64,000 nt of DNA from Hymenobacter lapidiphilus (GTDB lineage Bacteria; Bacteroidota; Bacteroidia; Cytophagales; Hymenobacteraceae), in contig NZ_QVLT01000003.1 of NCBI RefSeq assembly GCF_003417065.2, positions 1-64,000 on the forward strand, read 5' to 3'. A model generated the notes under the pieces. The model did no database searches and was not told where the DNA came from. It worked only from the letters and a program-made list of their open reading frames with translations. The position numbers and the translations under genes were made by a program. Below are positions 44,300-52,911 of this stretch, in pieces (within the stretch, counting starts at the first letter, position 1; every line of letters begins with the position of its first letter).

Positions 44300-44734
44300 T
44301 TATAACTCCATAATGTCTTCGTTCCAGAGTTCGGGCTCCTCTTTGATGAAGCTTTCCATCATCTTCACGCACTCTTCAAGGTCGAGAATTTCCACTTCTA
44401 CGCCGTGGCTTTCGAGGAACGCCTTCGATTCGCCGAAGGTGCGCGACTCACCCACTACCACTTTCGGGATTTTGAACTGCACAATGGTGCCGGCGCACAT
44501 GAAGCAGGGCATCAGGGTGGTGTAAAGCACGGTGTCACGGTAGGTGCGCTGGCGGCCGGCGTTCATCAGCGCATCCATTTCGCCGTGCTTGATGGCGTTG
44601 CCCTCCTGCACGCGCTTGTTGCGCCCGCGGCTCACGAGCTTGCCGTCGCGCACGAGCACCGAGCCAATCGGAATACCGCCTTCCTGGCGGCCCTGGCGCG
44701 CCTCATCAATAGCAGCCTGCATGAATTCGTCCAT
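44300..44734 (-). CDS. Cytosine deaminase, yeast FCY1 type
   Basis: This 144-residue zinc deaminase has His50/Glu52 in KHGEMDAL and Cys77/Cys80 in MPCFMCAG. Through its whole length it follows the yeast Fcy1 pattern (EGGIPIGSVLV, YRDTVLYTTLMPC, KVVVGESRTFG, ESFIKEEPELWNEDI) rather than TadA or the large bacterial CodA. It probably deaminates cytosine to uracil for salvage. Other small bases or guanine cannot be excluded. Confidence 0.88.
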   Translation of the reverse strand: MDEFMQAAIDEARQGRQEGGIPIGSVLVRDGKLVSRGRNKRVQEGNAIKHGEMDALMNAGRQRTYRDTVLYTTLMPCFMCAGTIVQFKIPKVVVGESRTFGESKAFLESHGVEVEILDLEECVKMMESFIKEEPELWNEDIMEL

Positions 44735-44953
44735 TTTTTAAAGAAGCTAGAAGTTGGAAGCTAGGAGTTAGAAGGCGAAAGGTAGAGCGGTAATCCTGAA
44801 CCGATGACGATATGCTTGGTCGGATGGGGCATTCCCAAGGATGCTACGCCGCGGCTGGGGGGCGCTATTTGGCTGGCTGGTTGGCAGGACACCCGGAGAA
44901 TTTCGCTTACTTTTCCGCTCCCTTTATCCACCCAAATCCTTCTCTTATCCACC

Positions 44954-45712
44954 ATGCGTAAGCCACATTTCCTTCTTCTAATACTATTGTCAGCTACTCC
45001 GCTACTGGTTTTTGGGCAGAAGAAAGAACGTAAATCTAAAAATGCCGACTCTGTACCGACCGTTACATTCGAGAAAGGAGCACTGACCGACGGCCGGCCC
45101 ACCGGCATCTGGGAGTATTACGACCAGCAAGGCGAACTGACGCTGCGCATGAACTACGATTCGAGCCGCATTGCTTACAGCCGCCCCGATACGGCCCGTT
45201 ACCTGCTGTATCTGAACGACGACTGGCAACTGGTGCGCCCCAGCCGCGCCCCGCAGTTCGTGGGCAGCCGCGCCAAGCGCACGGCGGATATTGGCAAAAG
45301 CATTCGGTATCCGGTAGCGTCCCTTATGCAGGAGCAGCAGGGTGAAGTGGTTATCTCCTACGTCGTGAATGAGCAAGGTAAAACCCAGGATTACCAGGTG
45401 GTAACCACGCCTTCCAAAGAGTGCACGGAAGCCGTGTGGACGGTGCTCAAACAGCAGCCCGATCGTTGGATTCCGGCCGTTTACCAAGGCCGGCCCACGC
45501 AGGCCCAGTTCCTGCTGCGGGTGACTTTTGTCATTGTCCTTGAGCAGGAAGTTGCGGCCTACCAGGCCCGCATACAGCAGCAGGATCAGCAGCCCCACGC
45601 TCCTTATATCGATCAGGTACGCGTGGTGGCCTACGGCATGGAGCGCACAACTCAGTCCCGCCCCGCCCCGAACCGTAATCGTCCGGGTCAGCGGGCGCAA
45701 ATGCCCCGATAA
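44954..45712 (+). CDS. Secreted protein with TonB C-terminal domain
   Basis: The ATG at 44954 gives 252 residues with a signal peptide (LLLILLSATPLLVFGQ). A short MORN-like piece follows (GRPTGIWEYYDQQGELTLRM), then a TonB C-terminal domain (about 105-200, RYPVASLMQEQQGEVVISYV). The tail is rich in Gln, Arg and Pro. It lacks an N-terminal anchor, so it is probably periplasmic rather than an energy transducer. Its 3' end overlaps the convergent AddB-like gene by about 25 bases. Confidence 0.82.
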   Translation: MRKPHFLLLILLSATPLLVFGQKKERKSKNADSVPTVTFEKGALTDGRPTGIWEYYDQQGELTLRMNYDSSRIAYSRPDTARYLLYLNDDWQLVRPSRAPQFVGSRAKRTADIGKSIRYPVASLMQEQQGEVVISYVVNEQGKTQDYQVVTTPSKECTEAVWTVLKQQPDRWIPAVYQGRPTQAQFLLRVTFVIVLEQEVAAYQARIQQQDQQPHAPYIDQVRVVAYGMERTTQSRPAPNRNRPGQRAQMPR

Positions 45713-48700
45713 ACGCAGTACTGGCACTTATCAAGGTCGTCAGTTTTGCGGATGGGCTCGGCTGGGTCGAGGATGCGGCGCACCAGCTGGCCCAGCAGCT
45801 CCTCGCTGTGGCGCCCGAAATCCTGGCCATCGGCCGTCAGAAAGCCCATATCGGCCGACATGGGGCCGGCCGCCAGGTTGCGTAGCGAGATGATGGCCGC
45901 GTCGGCGGCGGGGCGGCCCTGCTGGGCCAGCAGGAAGCGGTAGAGCCAGAGCTGACGCACTTTGTCGGCGGCCGGGGTGGCGTCGGTGAGCAGGCGCTCC
46001 ACGCCGCGGCCGGCGCTTCGAGGCGCTTGAGCAGCTGCAGGTGCGACTTCTCCACGAGGCCCGACTTATAATCCACCACCCGCAGGTCGCCGTTGGCCAG
46101 CTGGTCTACGCGGTCGGCGAGGCCGAACAGGTTCACGCGCAGCTTCTCGCCGCCTTCCAGGGCCACGTACACGGTGGCCTGCAGGGCTTCTTCGAGGCTT
46201 TGGATGCGCAGGGGCAGGGCGCCTTCCGTGTCGAGCAGGCTTTCGAGGTAGCGGCGCACGAGCTGCTTGGCCACCTGGCCCAGCACGTGGTTGAGGCCCT
46301 CGTCGGCGCGGGCGTGGCGGCCGGCCACCTCCTTGCGCAGGGCCTTGGCCACCATAATCGGAGCCAAGGCCAGCAAACCCGGAATATCGGCCGCCGTGAG
46401 GGCCGGGGCGCCGGGCGTCTGCTGCTGGGAAAAGGGCATCAGTAGCTCCTCCAGCGCCTCGTGTACGGCCGTGCCGAAGCCGTCGGGCCCGAGGGCTTCC
46501 TCCACCTCCTCGTTCTCGCGGAAGCGGGCAATCCGCTGGAAATAGAACTGCAGCGAGCAGCCCAAGTACTGGTTGAGGGCCGTGGGCGAGAGGCCTTTCT
46601 GCAGCAGCTCCCGCAACGCCAGCAGCATCCCGGCGTCTTTTTCGAGGGTAAGGTCAGTGCCAACGGGCGCCTCACCCCCTAGCCCCCTCCCCGAAAAAGG
46701 AGAGGGGAGACTAGTTTCTAGTTGTTTATCCAGCTCTAGAAGATTAGTAGCTAGTTCCCCCTCTCCTTTTTCGGAGAGGGGGCTAGGGGGTGAGGTGCCC
46801 GCATCAGCCGTCACCGTCAAATCCAGCAGCTCCATCTGGGGGTTCTGCAGGGCCAAGTCGTTTTCCACCTGCAGCAGAAAGCGGCTTCGCTCGCCGGTGC
46901 GGGTGCCCTCGGCGCCGGGCAGAATGTGCAGCAAATCAACGTTGCTTGCGCGCTGCAGCAGGCGCCAGAACTGGTGGGCGGTGGCGGCCTCGTGGTCGGC
47001 GTAGGTGGGCAGGCCGAAGGTCGTGAGCACGTCGTAGGGGAACAGGGAGCTGTGGCGCTTGGGGGCCGGCAGCACGTTCTCGTTGCAGCTCAGGATGATG
47101 ACGTGGTCGAAGTCGAGGGCCCGGGTTTCGAGCAGGCCCATCACCTGCACATCGGCAATCGGCTCGCCGCTGAAAGGGAGCCGGGTATTGCGCATCTGCT
47201 CGTACAGAAACCGCCGGAACGAGCGTACCGACAGCCGCTGCTCCCGGCAGTCGAACACCGAGTGCAGCCGCTTGATGAGCGTGTAGAACAGGTACAGGTA
47301 CTCGGCCTCGATGGCGGAATGCTGGTCCTGGTAGGCCTTTTTGAGCAGGTCGATGAGCGTGTTGCAGGCCGCAATGATGTCGTCGCAGTTGTTCCAGGTA
47401 GCAAACAGGGCCGTGAGCAACGGGTGGCCCTGGCCCAGCTCTACCAGCTCCTCGGCCGGCAGCAGCACCGCGTGGCGCTGCACAATAGCGCGGCATACTT
47501 TATCGAGCATGCCGTGGCCGGCGGGGTCGTCCTGCTTATCGAGCCAGCTCTGGTAGCGGCGCAGAAACGGGTGCTGCAGCAGTTTGCTGACGGCCAGGTG
47601 GTGGTAGCGGGGCACGCCGTAGCCCGTTTCCTGCGAGCCTTCGCGCACGCCGGTCAGGTGCACCTCAAACAGCAAATCCACGAGGTTGAACAGGGGTGTG
47701 CTCTGGAAATTGAGGCCCATCGTAACGTTGTACTCGGGCACCTCGCGCGGGGGCAGGCCGTGAAGCACCGGCAGCAGCAGCGTTTCGTCGGGCAGCACCA
47801 CGGCTACTTTGGCGTTGGGGTTGGCCTGGCGGGCGGCGGCCAGCAGCTGGCCGGCCAACTTGCCCTGCATCGAGGAGTTGGCCACGCCCACCATGCGCAC
47901 GGTACGCGGCAGCTGGCGCAGCAGCTCGGCCGGCCCGCCGAAGTTGTCCCAGGGCAAATCGAGCCGGTCCTTATACTGGCGCAGGTGCTGGCCGGCGCGA
48001 TTGGGCGAGCCGGGCTCCAGGTAGAACGCGTCGCCGTCGAAGAGCACGTCGGCGAGGCCGGCCTTGCGCAGGTGGCGGATGAGCCGCTCCTCCGCCTTCG
48101 ACAGAAAACCCAGGCCCACGAACACGTGACGGGGCAGCGTTTCGCCCGCATCCAGCTGCTCGCGCACCCGGCGCTGGGCCAGCCGGTAGGCCAAGCCGGG
48201 GTAGGCAATGCGGCCCTGCTTCATCCGCTTTTTCAGGCGCAGGTACACTTTGTCGAGGTCGTCCCAGAAGCGGAAATAGGCAGTAGTGGTAGTTGCAGGC
48301 TGATACTCGGCCCCTAAATCCCAGCGCTCCAGGGCCTTGGCCTGGCTCAGGTACTCGAATACCTTGCGGGGCGAGGCCAGGTTCTGGTCGAGGCTCGAAA
48401 AGTCCTGCAGCAGCAGCGCCGACCAGCCCACGAACTGGTCAAAATCGAGCTGGGGGTCGATGTCCTGCAGGATTTCAAACAGCAGCAGCTGCAGGGCAAT
48501 GGGCTCCTCGACGCGCACGCCGGCCAGCTCCACCATGTAGTCTTCCATAGCCGCTACCCGCGGGCTCCACACCGCCTGTCCGGCCTCGGCGGCCAGGCTC
48601 AGCTCGTTTTGCAGGTACACCACCGCCCGCCGCGTGGGCACCACCACCACCAAATCCGACAACTCCCCCGTCGGCCCGTACTGCGCCACCAACTCGCGTG

Positions 48701-48800
48701 CCACCCGGGTCAGGAAGGGCGTAGCGTCGGGCAGGGGCCGGGCGAGTGGGAGGGTGGGAGCAACAGCGAAAAGAGGCAGGTCGGGGAGGGAAGTGGGCAT
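45688..48800 (-). CDS. AddB/RexB-like helicase-nuclease subunit with PD-(D/E)XK domain; one frameshift near 46012
   Basis: The main frame runs from ATG 48800 and loses sense after KRLEAP near 46012. The next frame continues VERLLTDATPAADKVRQLWL to a stop at 45688. One added G in the GCCGGCCGC stretch joins them into about 1037 residues. The C-terminal nuclease shows LRVVDYKSGLVE (catalytic Asp and Lys) and ends in the iron-sulfur cysteines KCQYCVYRGIC, as in AddB. The large N-terminal part is an inactivated UvrD-like helicase. It should act with the AddA-like protein (52912-56406) on DNA ends. An in-frame palindromic element occupies residues ~670-710. Confidence 0.85.
46672..46793. repeat. 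Palindromic element (family D) inserted in frame in the AddB-like gene
   Basis: The left arm 46672-46708 and right arm 46757-46793 (TCACCCCCTAGCCCCCT.../...AGGGGGCTAGGGGGTGA) pair with one or two mismatches. The insert keeps the frame and adds about 40 residues (SPPSPLSEKGEGE ... SLPSPFSGRGLGG) just before the nuclease domain. The same family occurs between genes at 7684-7716. Confidence 0.9.
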
Positions 48801-48877
48801 GCGCGGCGGGTCAGGAATTCTACTTAAAGGTACAGTGCCTTTCGCTCAGAAACCGGCTTCTGTTTGCAGAAAAACCT

Positions 48878-49031
48878 AAGTTGCGGAGTGGGTTGCGGAG
48901 AACGACGTAGGGGCGGGGCTTGCCCCCGCCCGCCATTACACAGTAGCGTTGAACGGCGGATGAAGGCCGCAACGCCTCGTTCCAGCGGCGGGCGGGAGCA
49001 AGCCCCGCCCCTACATCGCCCTCCGCAACTT
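48878..49031. repeat. Large family C palindrome between the AddB-like gene and a plus-strand gene
   Basis: The ends AAGTTGCGGAG (48878-48888) and CTCCGCAACTT (49021-49031) enclose arms with GTAGGGGCGGGGCTTGC (left) and GCAAGCCCCGCCCCTAC (right). The loop is about 45 bases. The 48801-49153 gap holds this element and no other recognisable feature. Confidence 0.88.
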
Positions 49032-49153
49032 GAGTTAACAAAGACTTCTCTGATTCGCCTCATCGCATGCCTTTCACCGTTCAACAAACCATCCTTCCGC
49101 CACCGCCGGTGCCCCCCACTTCCTGATGGGAGGATGCGCGCAACTCGGTATTG

Positions 49154-49747
49154 GTGACGCTGGTAGCCATACTGGTTGTGGTCCTGGGAGTAGGAGTGTT
49201 GCTGGTCTTGGGAATCGGTTACGGCGTCTGGAGCGCCGGCTCAAAAATCATCCTACCAATCCGGAAGCTGTTTGGCTACCAGCCGCCGCCTGAGCCGCCA
49301 CCAATTCCGGAAGTGCCTGTGGTGCTGTTCCAGAATGAGCAGCTTCGCTTGCTTATCACCGAGCAGGAATCGGGGGCAGTCAGTCGGGAGTTTGAGCGGT
49401 GGTTCGAGGCATGGGACGACCTGGAGGACCAGGGACACTTTCCGGGGCTCTACCGCCTGCATACTGCGCCCGAAATACCCGGTCTGCATGGGCAGCTCGT
49501 AAGCGACTTATGCCGCGAGTGGCCCGCCGGACTTTTTCTGCAGCTGGTGGAGCCGCATCCCGGGCAGGAGCCCGCCGGAACTACCTGGCTGATATACCTG
49601 GAACTGGCTACCCTGCGCTGGCACCAGGTGGTCGAAACCAACGACTATTACCTGCATCCAGATGCAGTGGGGCTGGAACATGGGGCGTTCGAGGGCCTGA
49701 ATCCGGCGGGAAATAAGCTCGAGTTGCGAGTGCAAACGGACGCTTAG
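49154..49747 (+). CDS. Membrane-anchored protein of unknown function
   Basis: From GTG 49154 (a TTG at 49151 is an alternative) the protein is about 197 residues. It has one N-terminal membrane helix (TLVAILVVVLGVGVLLVLGI), a proline-rich linker (QPPPEPPPIPEVPV) and a soluble domain containing REFERWFEAWDDLEDQGHFP. I recognise no family. The soluble part should face the cytosol or periplasm depending on topology. It converges on the MFS gene. Confidence 0.65.
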   Translation: MTLVAILVVVLGVGVLLVLGIGYGVWSAGSKIILPIRKLFGYQPPPEPPPIPEVPVVLFQNEQLRLLITEQESGAVSREFERWFEAWDDLEDQGHFPGLYRLHTAPEIPGLHGQLVSDLCREWPAGLFLQLVEPHPGQEPAGTTWLIYLELATLRWHQVVETNDYYLHPDAVGLEHGAFEGLNPAGNKLELRVQTDA

Positions 49748-49767
49748 CATCCGAACTCCCATGCCCC

Positions 49768-51006
49768 TTACTCGTTCACCGGCGCGACGTAGCTGGCCAG
49801 CGAGCGGGCGGCCAGGGCTACACTGATGAGGGTGAGCACGGCCGCCAGAATGAAGGGCGCGCCGGGGAAATACACCGGCGCACTGGGGCTGGTATAGTAG
49901 GAAAACAGGCCGGTCATGAGTACCGGGCCCACGATGGAGGTGAGGCTCATCAGGCTGGTGAGGGCGCCTTGCAGCTCGCCCTGCTCGTTGGCCGGCACCT
50001 GGCCCGAAATGATGCCCTGCAACGCCGGGCCGGCAATGCCGCCCAGGCAGTAGGGCACCAGAAAGGCGAACATCATCCAGCCCTTGCTGGCAAACGCGAA
50101 CAGCACGAAGCCCACCGCATACAGCAGCAACCCCAGGTACACCGACCGTTTGGGGCCCAGCAACGGGTTGATGCGCCGGATGAGCCCGCCCTGTACGATG
50201 GCCACCAGCAGCCCAATGGCCGCCAGCGAGTAGCCCACCCATTTTTCGCTCCAGCTGAATTTCTCCATCACGTAGTAGGTCCAGGTGCTTTGGGTGGCGT
50301 GGGCGGCTACGTAGAGGAAGAGCAGCGAGGCTACCAGCCCCAGAATAACGGGGTAGCGGCCCAGCATTTTGAGGCTGCCGATGGGGTTGGCCCGCTTCCA
50401 GGCAAACGCCCGCCGCCGCGACAGGGGCAGTGATTCGGGCAGCACAAAGTAGCCGTACACCACGTTGAGCAGCGTGAGGCCGGCGGCGGCCAGAAACGGC
50501 AGCTGGTGGCTGTATTCGCCCAGTACCCCGCCCATCAGCGGCCCCAGAATGAAGCCCAGCCCGAAAGCAGCCCCAATCAGGCCGAAGTTCTGGGCCCGGT
50601 CCTCGGGCTTCGACACGTCGGCTATATAGGCCGAGGCCGTTGTGATGCTGGCCCCGGTGATGCCCGCAATGGCCCGGCCCACAAACAGCCAGGCCAGGGT
50701 AGGGGCGAAGGCCAGAAACAGGTAATCGATACCGAAGCCGAGCAGCGAGAACAGCAGCACCGGCCGCCGCCCGAACCGGTCGGAGAGGTTGCCCAGCACC
50801 GGCGAAAACAGGAACTGCATCACGGCGTAGGCAAACACCAGCCAGCCGCCCACCTGGGCCGCCTGGCTCACGGTGCCCCCGGTCAGGTGCTGAATCAGCT
50901 TCGGAATAACGGGAATGATGATGCCAATGCCCGTTACATCAAGCAGCAGCGTGATAAAGATAAAGGTAAGGGCCGAGCGGGGCGCGGGCGTAGCGGTGGG
51001 TTCCAT
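49768..51006 (-). CDS. MFS efflux transporter, TCR/Tet type
   Basis: The ATG at 51006 gives 412 residues with twelve predicted helices. It follows the TetA pattern: [20 protein letters not shown] in helix 1, motif [15 protein letters not shown], and motif C-like [20 protein letters not shown]. Family members exchange a drug-metal complex or other small molecule for protons. Its presence does not prove tetracycline resistance, since many Bacteroidota carry chromosomal homologues. A -7 element lies at 51031-51038. Confidence 0.92.
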   Translation of the reverse strand: MEPTATPAPRSALTFIFITLLLDVTGIGIIIPVIPKLIQHLTGGTVSQAAQVGGWLVFAYAVMQFLFSPVLGNLSDRFGRRPVLLFSLLGFGIDYLFLAFAPTLAWLFVGRAIAGITGASITTASAYIADVSKPEDRAQNFGLIGAAFGLGFILGPLMGGVLGEYSHQLPFLAAAGLTLLNVVYGYFVLPESLPLSRRRAFAWKRANPIGSLKMLGRYPVILGLVASLLFLYVAAHATQSTWTYYVMEKFSWSEKWVGYSLAAIGLLVAIVQGGLIRRINPLLGPKRSVYLGLLLYAVGFVLFAFASKGWMMFAFLVPYCLGGIAGPALQGIISGQVPANEQGELQGALTSLMSLTSIVGPVLMTGLFSYYTSPSAPVYFPGAPFILAAVLTLISVALAARSLASYVAPVNE

Positions 51007-51030
51007 GAAGGCGGCAAAACGGGCGGGCCG

Positions 51031-51038
51031 CAAAGGTA
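51031..51038 (-). promoter_or_regulatory. -7 element (TACCTTTG) for the MFS gene
   Basis: CAAAGGTA on the plus strand matches TAnnTTTG in reverse, 24 bases before the start codon. Confidence 0.55.
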
Positions 51039-51165
51039 GGCGGTTCGCGGCCGGGTACCCCGAAACTGGTAGATCTAACGAGTAGTGAGGGATTCAGGAT
51101 TTTCTCCGTTATTCGTGCCTTCGAAGGTTGTACATTTCTCCGCAATTATTGCCTAAAACTACTGC

Positions 51166-51816
51166 ATGCTATTTTTTTATGGTACCGGCACCTCCCGCCT
51201 GCTCACCGCCCCACTGCTTACCACCAGCTGCACGCACTGCGGCATCACCGGCCAGCTCAGCGCCACAGTTTTCTCCCGCTACGTCAGCCTGTTCTGGACC
51301 CCTATTTTCCCGTTTGGCAAAATGAGCGTAACCGTGTGCGGCCACTGCCAGCAGACGATTGCCAAGCTCAAGCAGATGCCCGAAAGCCACCGCCCGCCGG
51401 TGCAGGCCCTGCAGCAACAGGCCCGCTACCCGCTCACCAATTTCGCGGTGCTCATTCTGTTCGGACTTACGCTGGTCTTCATTTTTGGAGTAGGCTGGTT
51501 TAGCGACCCCAAGCCGGTTACAGCGCTGTCAGCCGCTGATCAGCCGGTTGTAGAAACTGGTGTGCAGGAGGGGACCCGTTACAAAACCATCGGCATGACT
51601 GAGGAGGGGACCTACCTGCTGGCCGAAGTAACCCGCCTCACGGCCGACACCGTGTATTTCAAAACCACCGGCCTGCTGCACGGCCCGCTTACAGCGGCCA
51701 GCGCTACGCTGGCGCTACGCGACTCCGTGCCGGCCGGGGTGCCCATCAGCAAGTATCCCCGCAACCTGTGGCACTTTCTGGTGCAGGGCGAAGGCCGGTT
51801 TCGGCGCATTAACTAA
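51166..51816 (+). CDS. Zinc-ribbon membrane protein
   Basis: This 216-residue protein starts FFYGTGTSRLLTAPLLTTSC, a zinc ribbon of the zf-ribbon_15 kind with CTHCG and, after FSRYVSLFWTPIFPFGK, CGHCQ. One membrane helix follows (FAVLILFGLTLVFIFGVGW), then a C-terminal beta-rich domain. The function is unknown. Similar ribbon proteins are common in Cytophagales. It may be transcribed with the following M48 gene, 51 bases downstream. Confidence 0.75.
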   Translation: MLFFYGTGTSRLLTAPLLTTSCTHCGITGQLSATVFSRYVSLFWTPIFPFGKMSVTVCGHCQQTIAKLKQMPESHRPPVQALQQQARYPLTNFAVLILFGLTLVFIFGVGWFSDPKPVTALSAADQPVVETGVQEGTRYKTIGMTEEGTYLLAEVTRLTADTVYFKTTGLLHGPLTAASATLALRDSVPAGVPISKYPRNLWHFLVQGEGRFRRIN

Positions 51817-51867
51817 CGCTTCTTCTCCATCAATCCTTTCCTACCACCAATTCCAGCTCCCTTCCCT

Positions 51868-52725
51868 ATGCGTAAGCGTTTACCCGTTCTGCTGCTGGCC
51901 TCCGGCTTGCTGCTCGGCTCCGGCCTCAGTGCCCAGGCCCAGTTCAAACTCAACCCCAAAACTATTGGCGCGGGCCTGAAAGCCGCCAAGGCCGCTACCG
52001 TTTCCGATGCCGAGGTAATCGAGCACACCAAGGAATACGTGAAGTGGAGCGATGAGAACAACCCCGTAGCCCCCGCCAACTCGCCCTACGCCCAGCGCCT
52101 GAAGAAGATTGTGGCCGGCCTCGATAACTACGATGGCATGACCATGAATTACAAGGCGTATTTGGTGAAGGATGTGAATGCCTTCGCCTGCGCCGACGGC
52201 AGCGTGCGGGTGTTTGCCGGCCTGATGGACCTGATGAGCGACCAGGAAATTCTGGGCGTTATCGGCCACGAAATCGGCCATGTTAAAAACAAAGATTCCA
52301 AGGATGCCATGCGCACGGCCCTGATGGCCTCGGCGCTAAAAGAAGGGGCCAGCTCGCAGGGCGGAGCCGCCGGCGCTCTGAGTGATTCCCAGCTCGGCGA
52401 CCTGGGCCAAGCCGTGGCCAACGCCTCGTTCTCGCGTGCCCAGGAAAGCAGCGCCGATTCCTACGGCTACGACCTGCTTAAGGCCAAAAAATTGAATCCC
52501 TGGTACATGGCCACCGCTTTCGGCAAGCTCAACGACCTCTCCGGCGGAGCCAAAGCCAGTAAAGGCGCCCAGCTTTTCTCCTCCCACCCCGACAGCGAGA
52601 AGCGCATGACCATCGTAATGGAGAAAGCCCAAAAGGACGGTTTCACGAAGCCAACAGATCCGGTAACCCCAACAAAATCGGCAACCCCAACGAAGTCGAC
52701 AACTCCAACGAAGGCGAAGAAATAA
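51868..52725 (+). CDS. Secreted M48-family zinc metalloprotease
   Basis: This 285-residue protein has a signal peptide (LLLASGLLLGSGLSAQAQ) and the active site VIGHEIGHVKN (His134, Glu135, His138). The third ligand is probably the Glu in SRAQESSADSYG. It is a soluble, periplasmic LoiP/YggG-like M48 enzyme that probably degrades misfolded envelope proteins. The C-terminus carries a repeated TPTKSATPTKSTTPTK tail. A terminator follows. Confidence 0.93.
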   Translation: MRKRLPVLLLASGLLLGSGLSAQAQFKLNPKTIGAGLKAAKAATVSDAEVIEHTKEYVKWSDENNPVAPANSPYAQRLKKIVAGLDNYDGMTMNYKAYLVKDVNAFACADGSVRVFAGLMDLMSDQEILGVIGHEIGHVKNKDSKDAMRTALMASALKEGASSQGGAAGALSDSQLGDLGQAVANASFSRAQESSADSYGYDLLKAKKLNPWYMATAFGKLNDLSGGAKASKGAQLFSSHPDSEKRMTIVMEKAQKDGFTKPTDPVTPTKSATPTKSTTPTKAKK

Positions 52726-52815
52726 GGTAAATAGCTATTGTTGAGAGCGGCGCAAAGCACCCGAGGGCAGCGCAGCTAACCCGCTCGTGCAAAGCGGCTA
52801 ACCTTGATAAGCAGC

Positions 52816-52850
52816 AAAGCCCCTGACATTCATGATGTCAGGGGCTTTGC
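52816..52850. terminator. Terminator between the M48 and AddA-like genes
   Basis: AAAGCCCCTGACAT (52816-52829) pairs exactly with ATGTCAGGGGCTTT (52835-52848) around a five-base loop. Confidence 0.88.
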
Positions 52851-52911
52851 GTTTAAAAGGATTTACTGATTTCCTGTAAGGATCAACTCTATTGCCCCTT
52901 ATGCCATCACC

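Noticed and set aside
49768..51006. Acquired tetracycline-resistance gene
   Set aside because: The protein is TetA-like in family but sits among housekeeping genes with host-like composition and no TetR regulator or mobile element.
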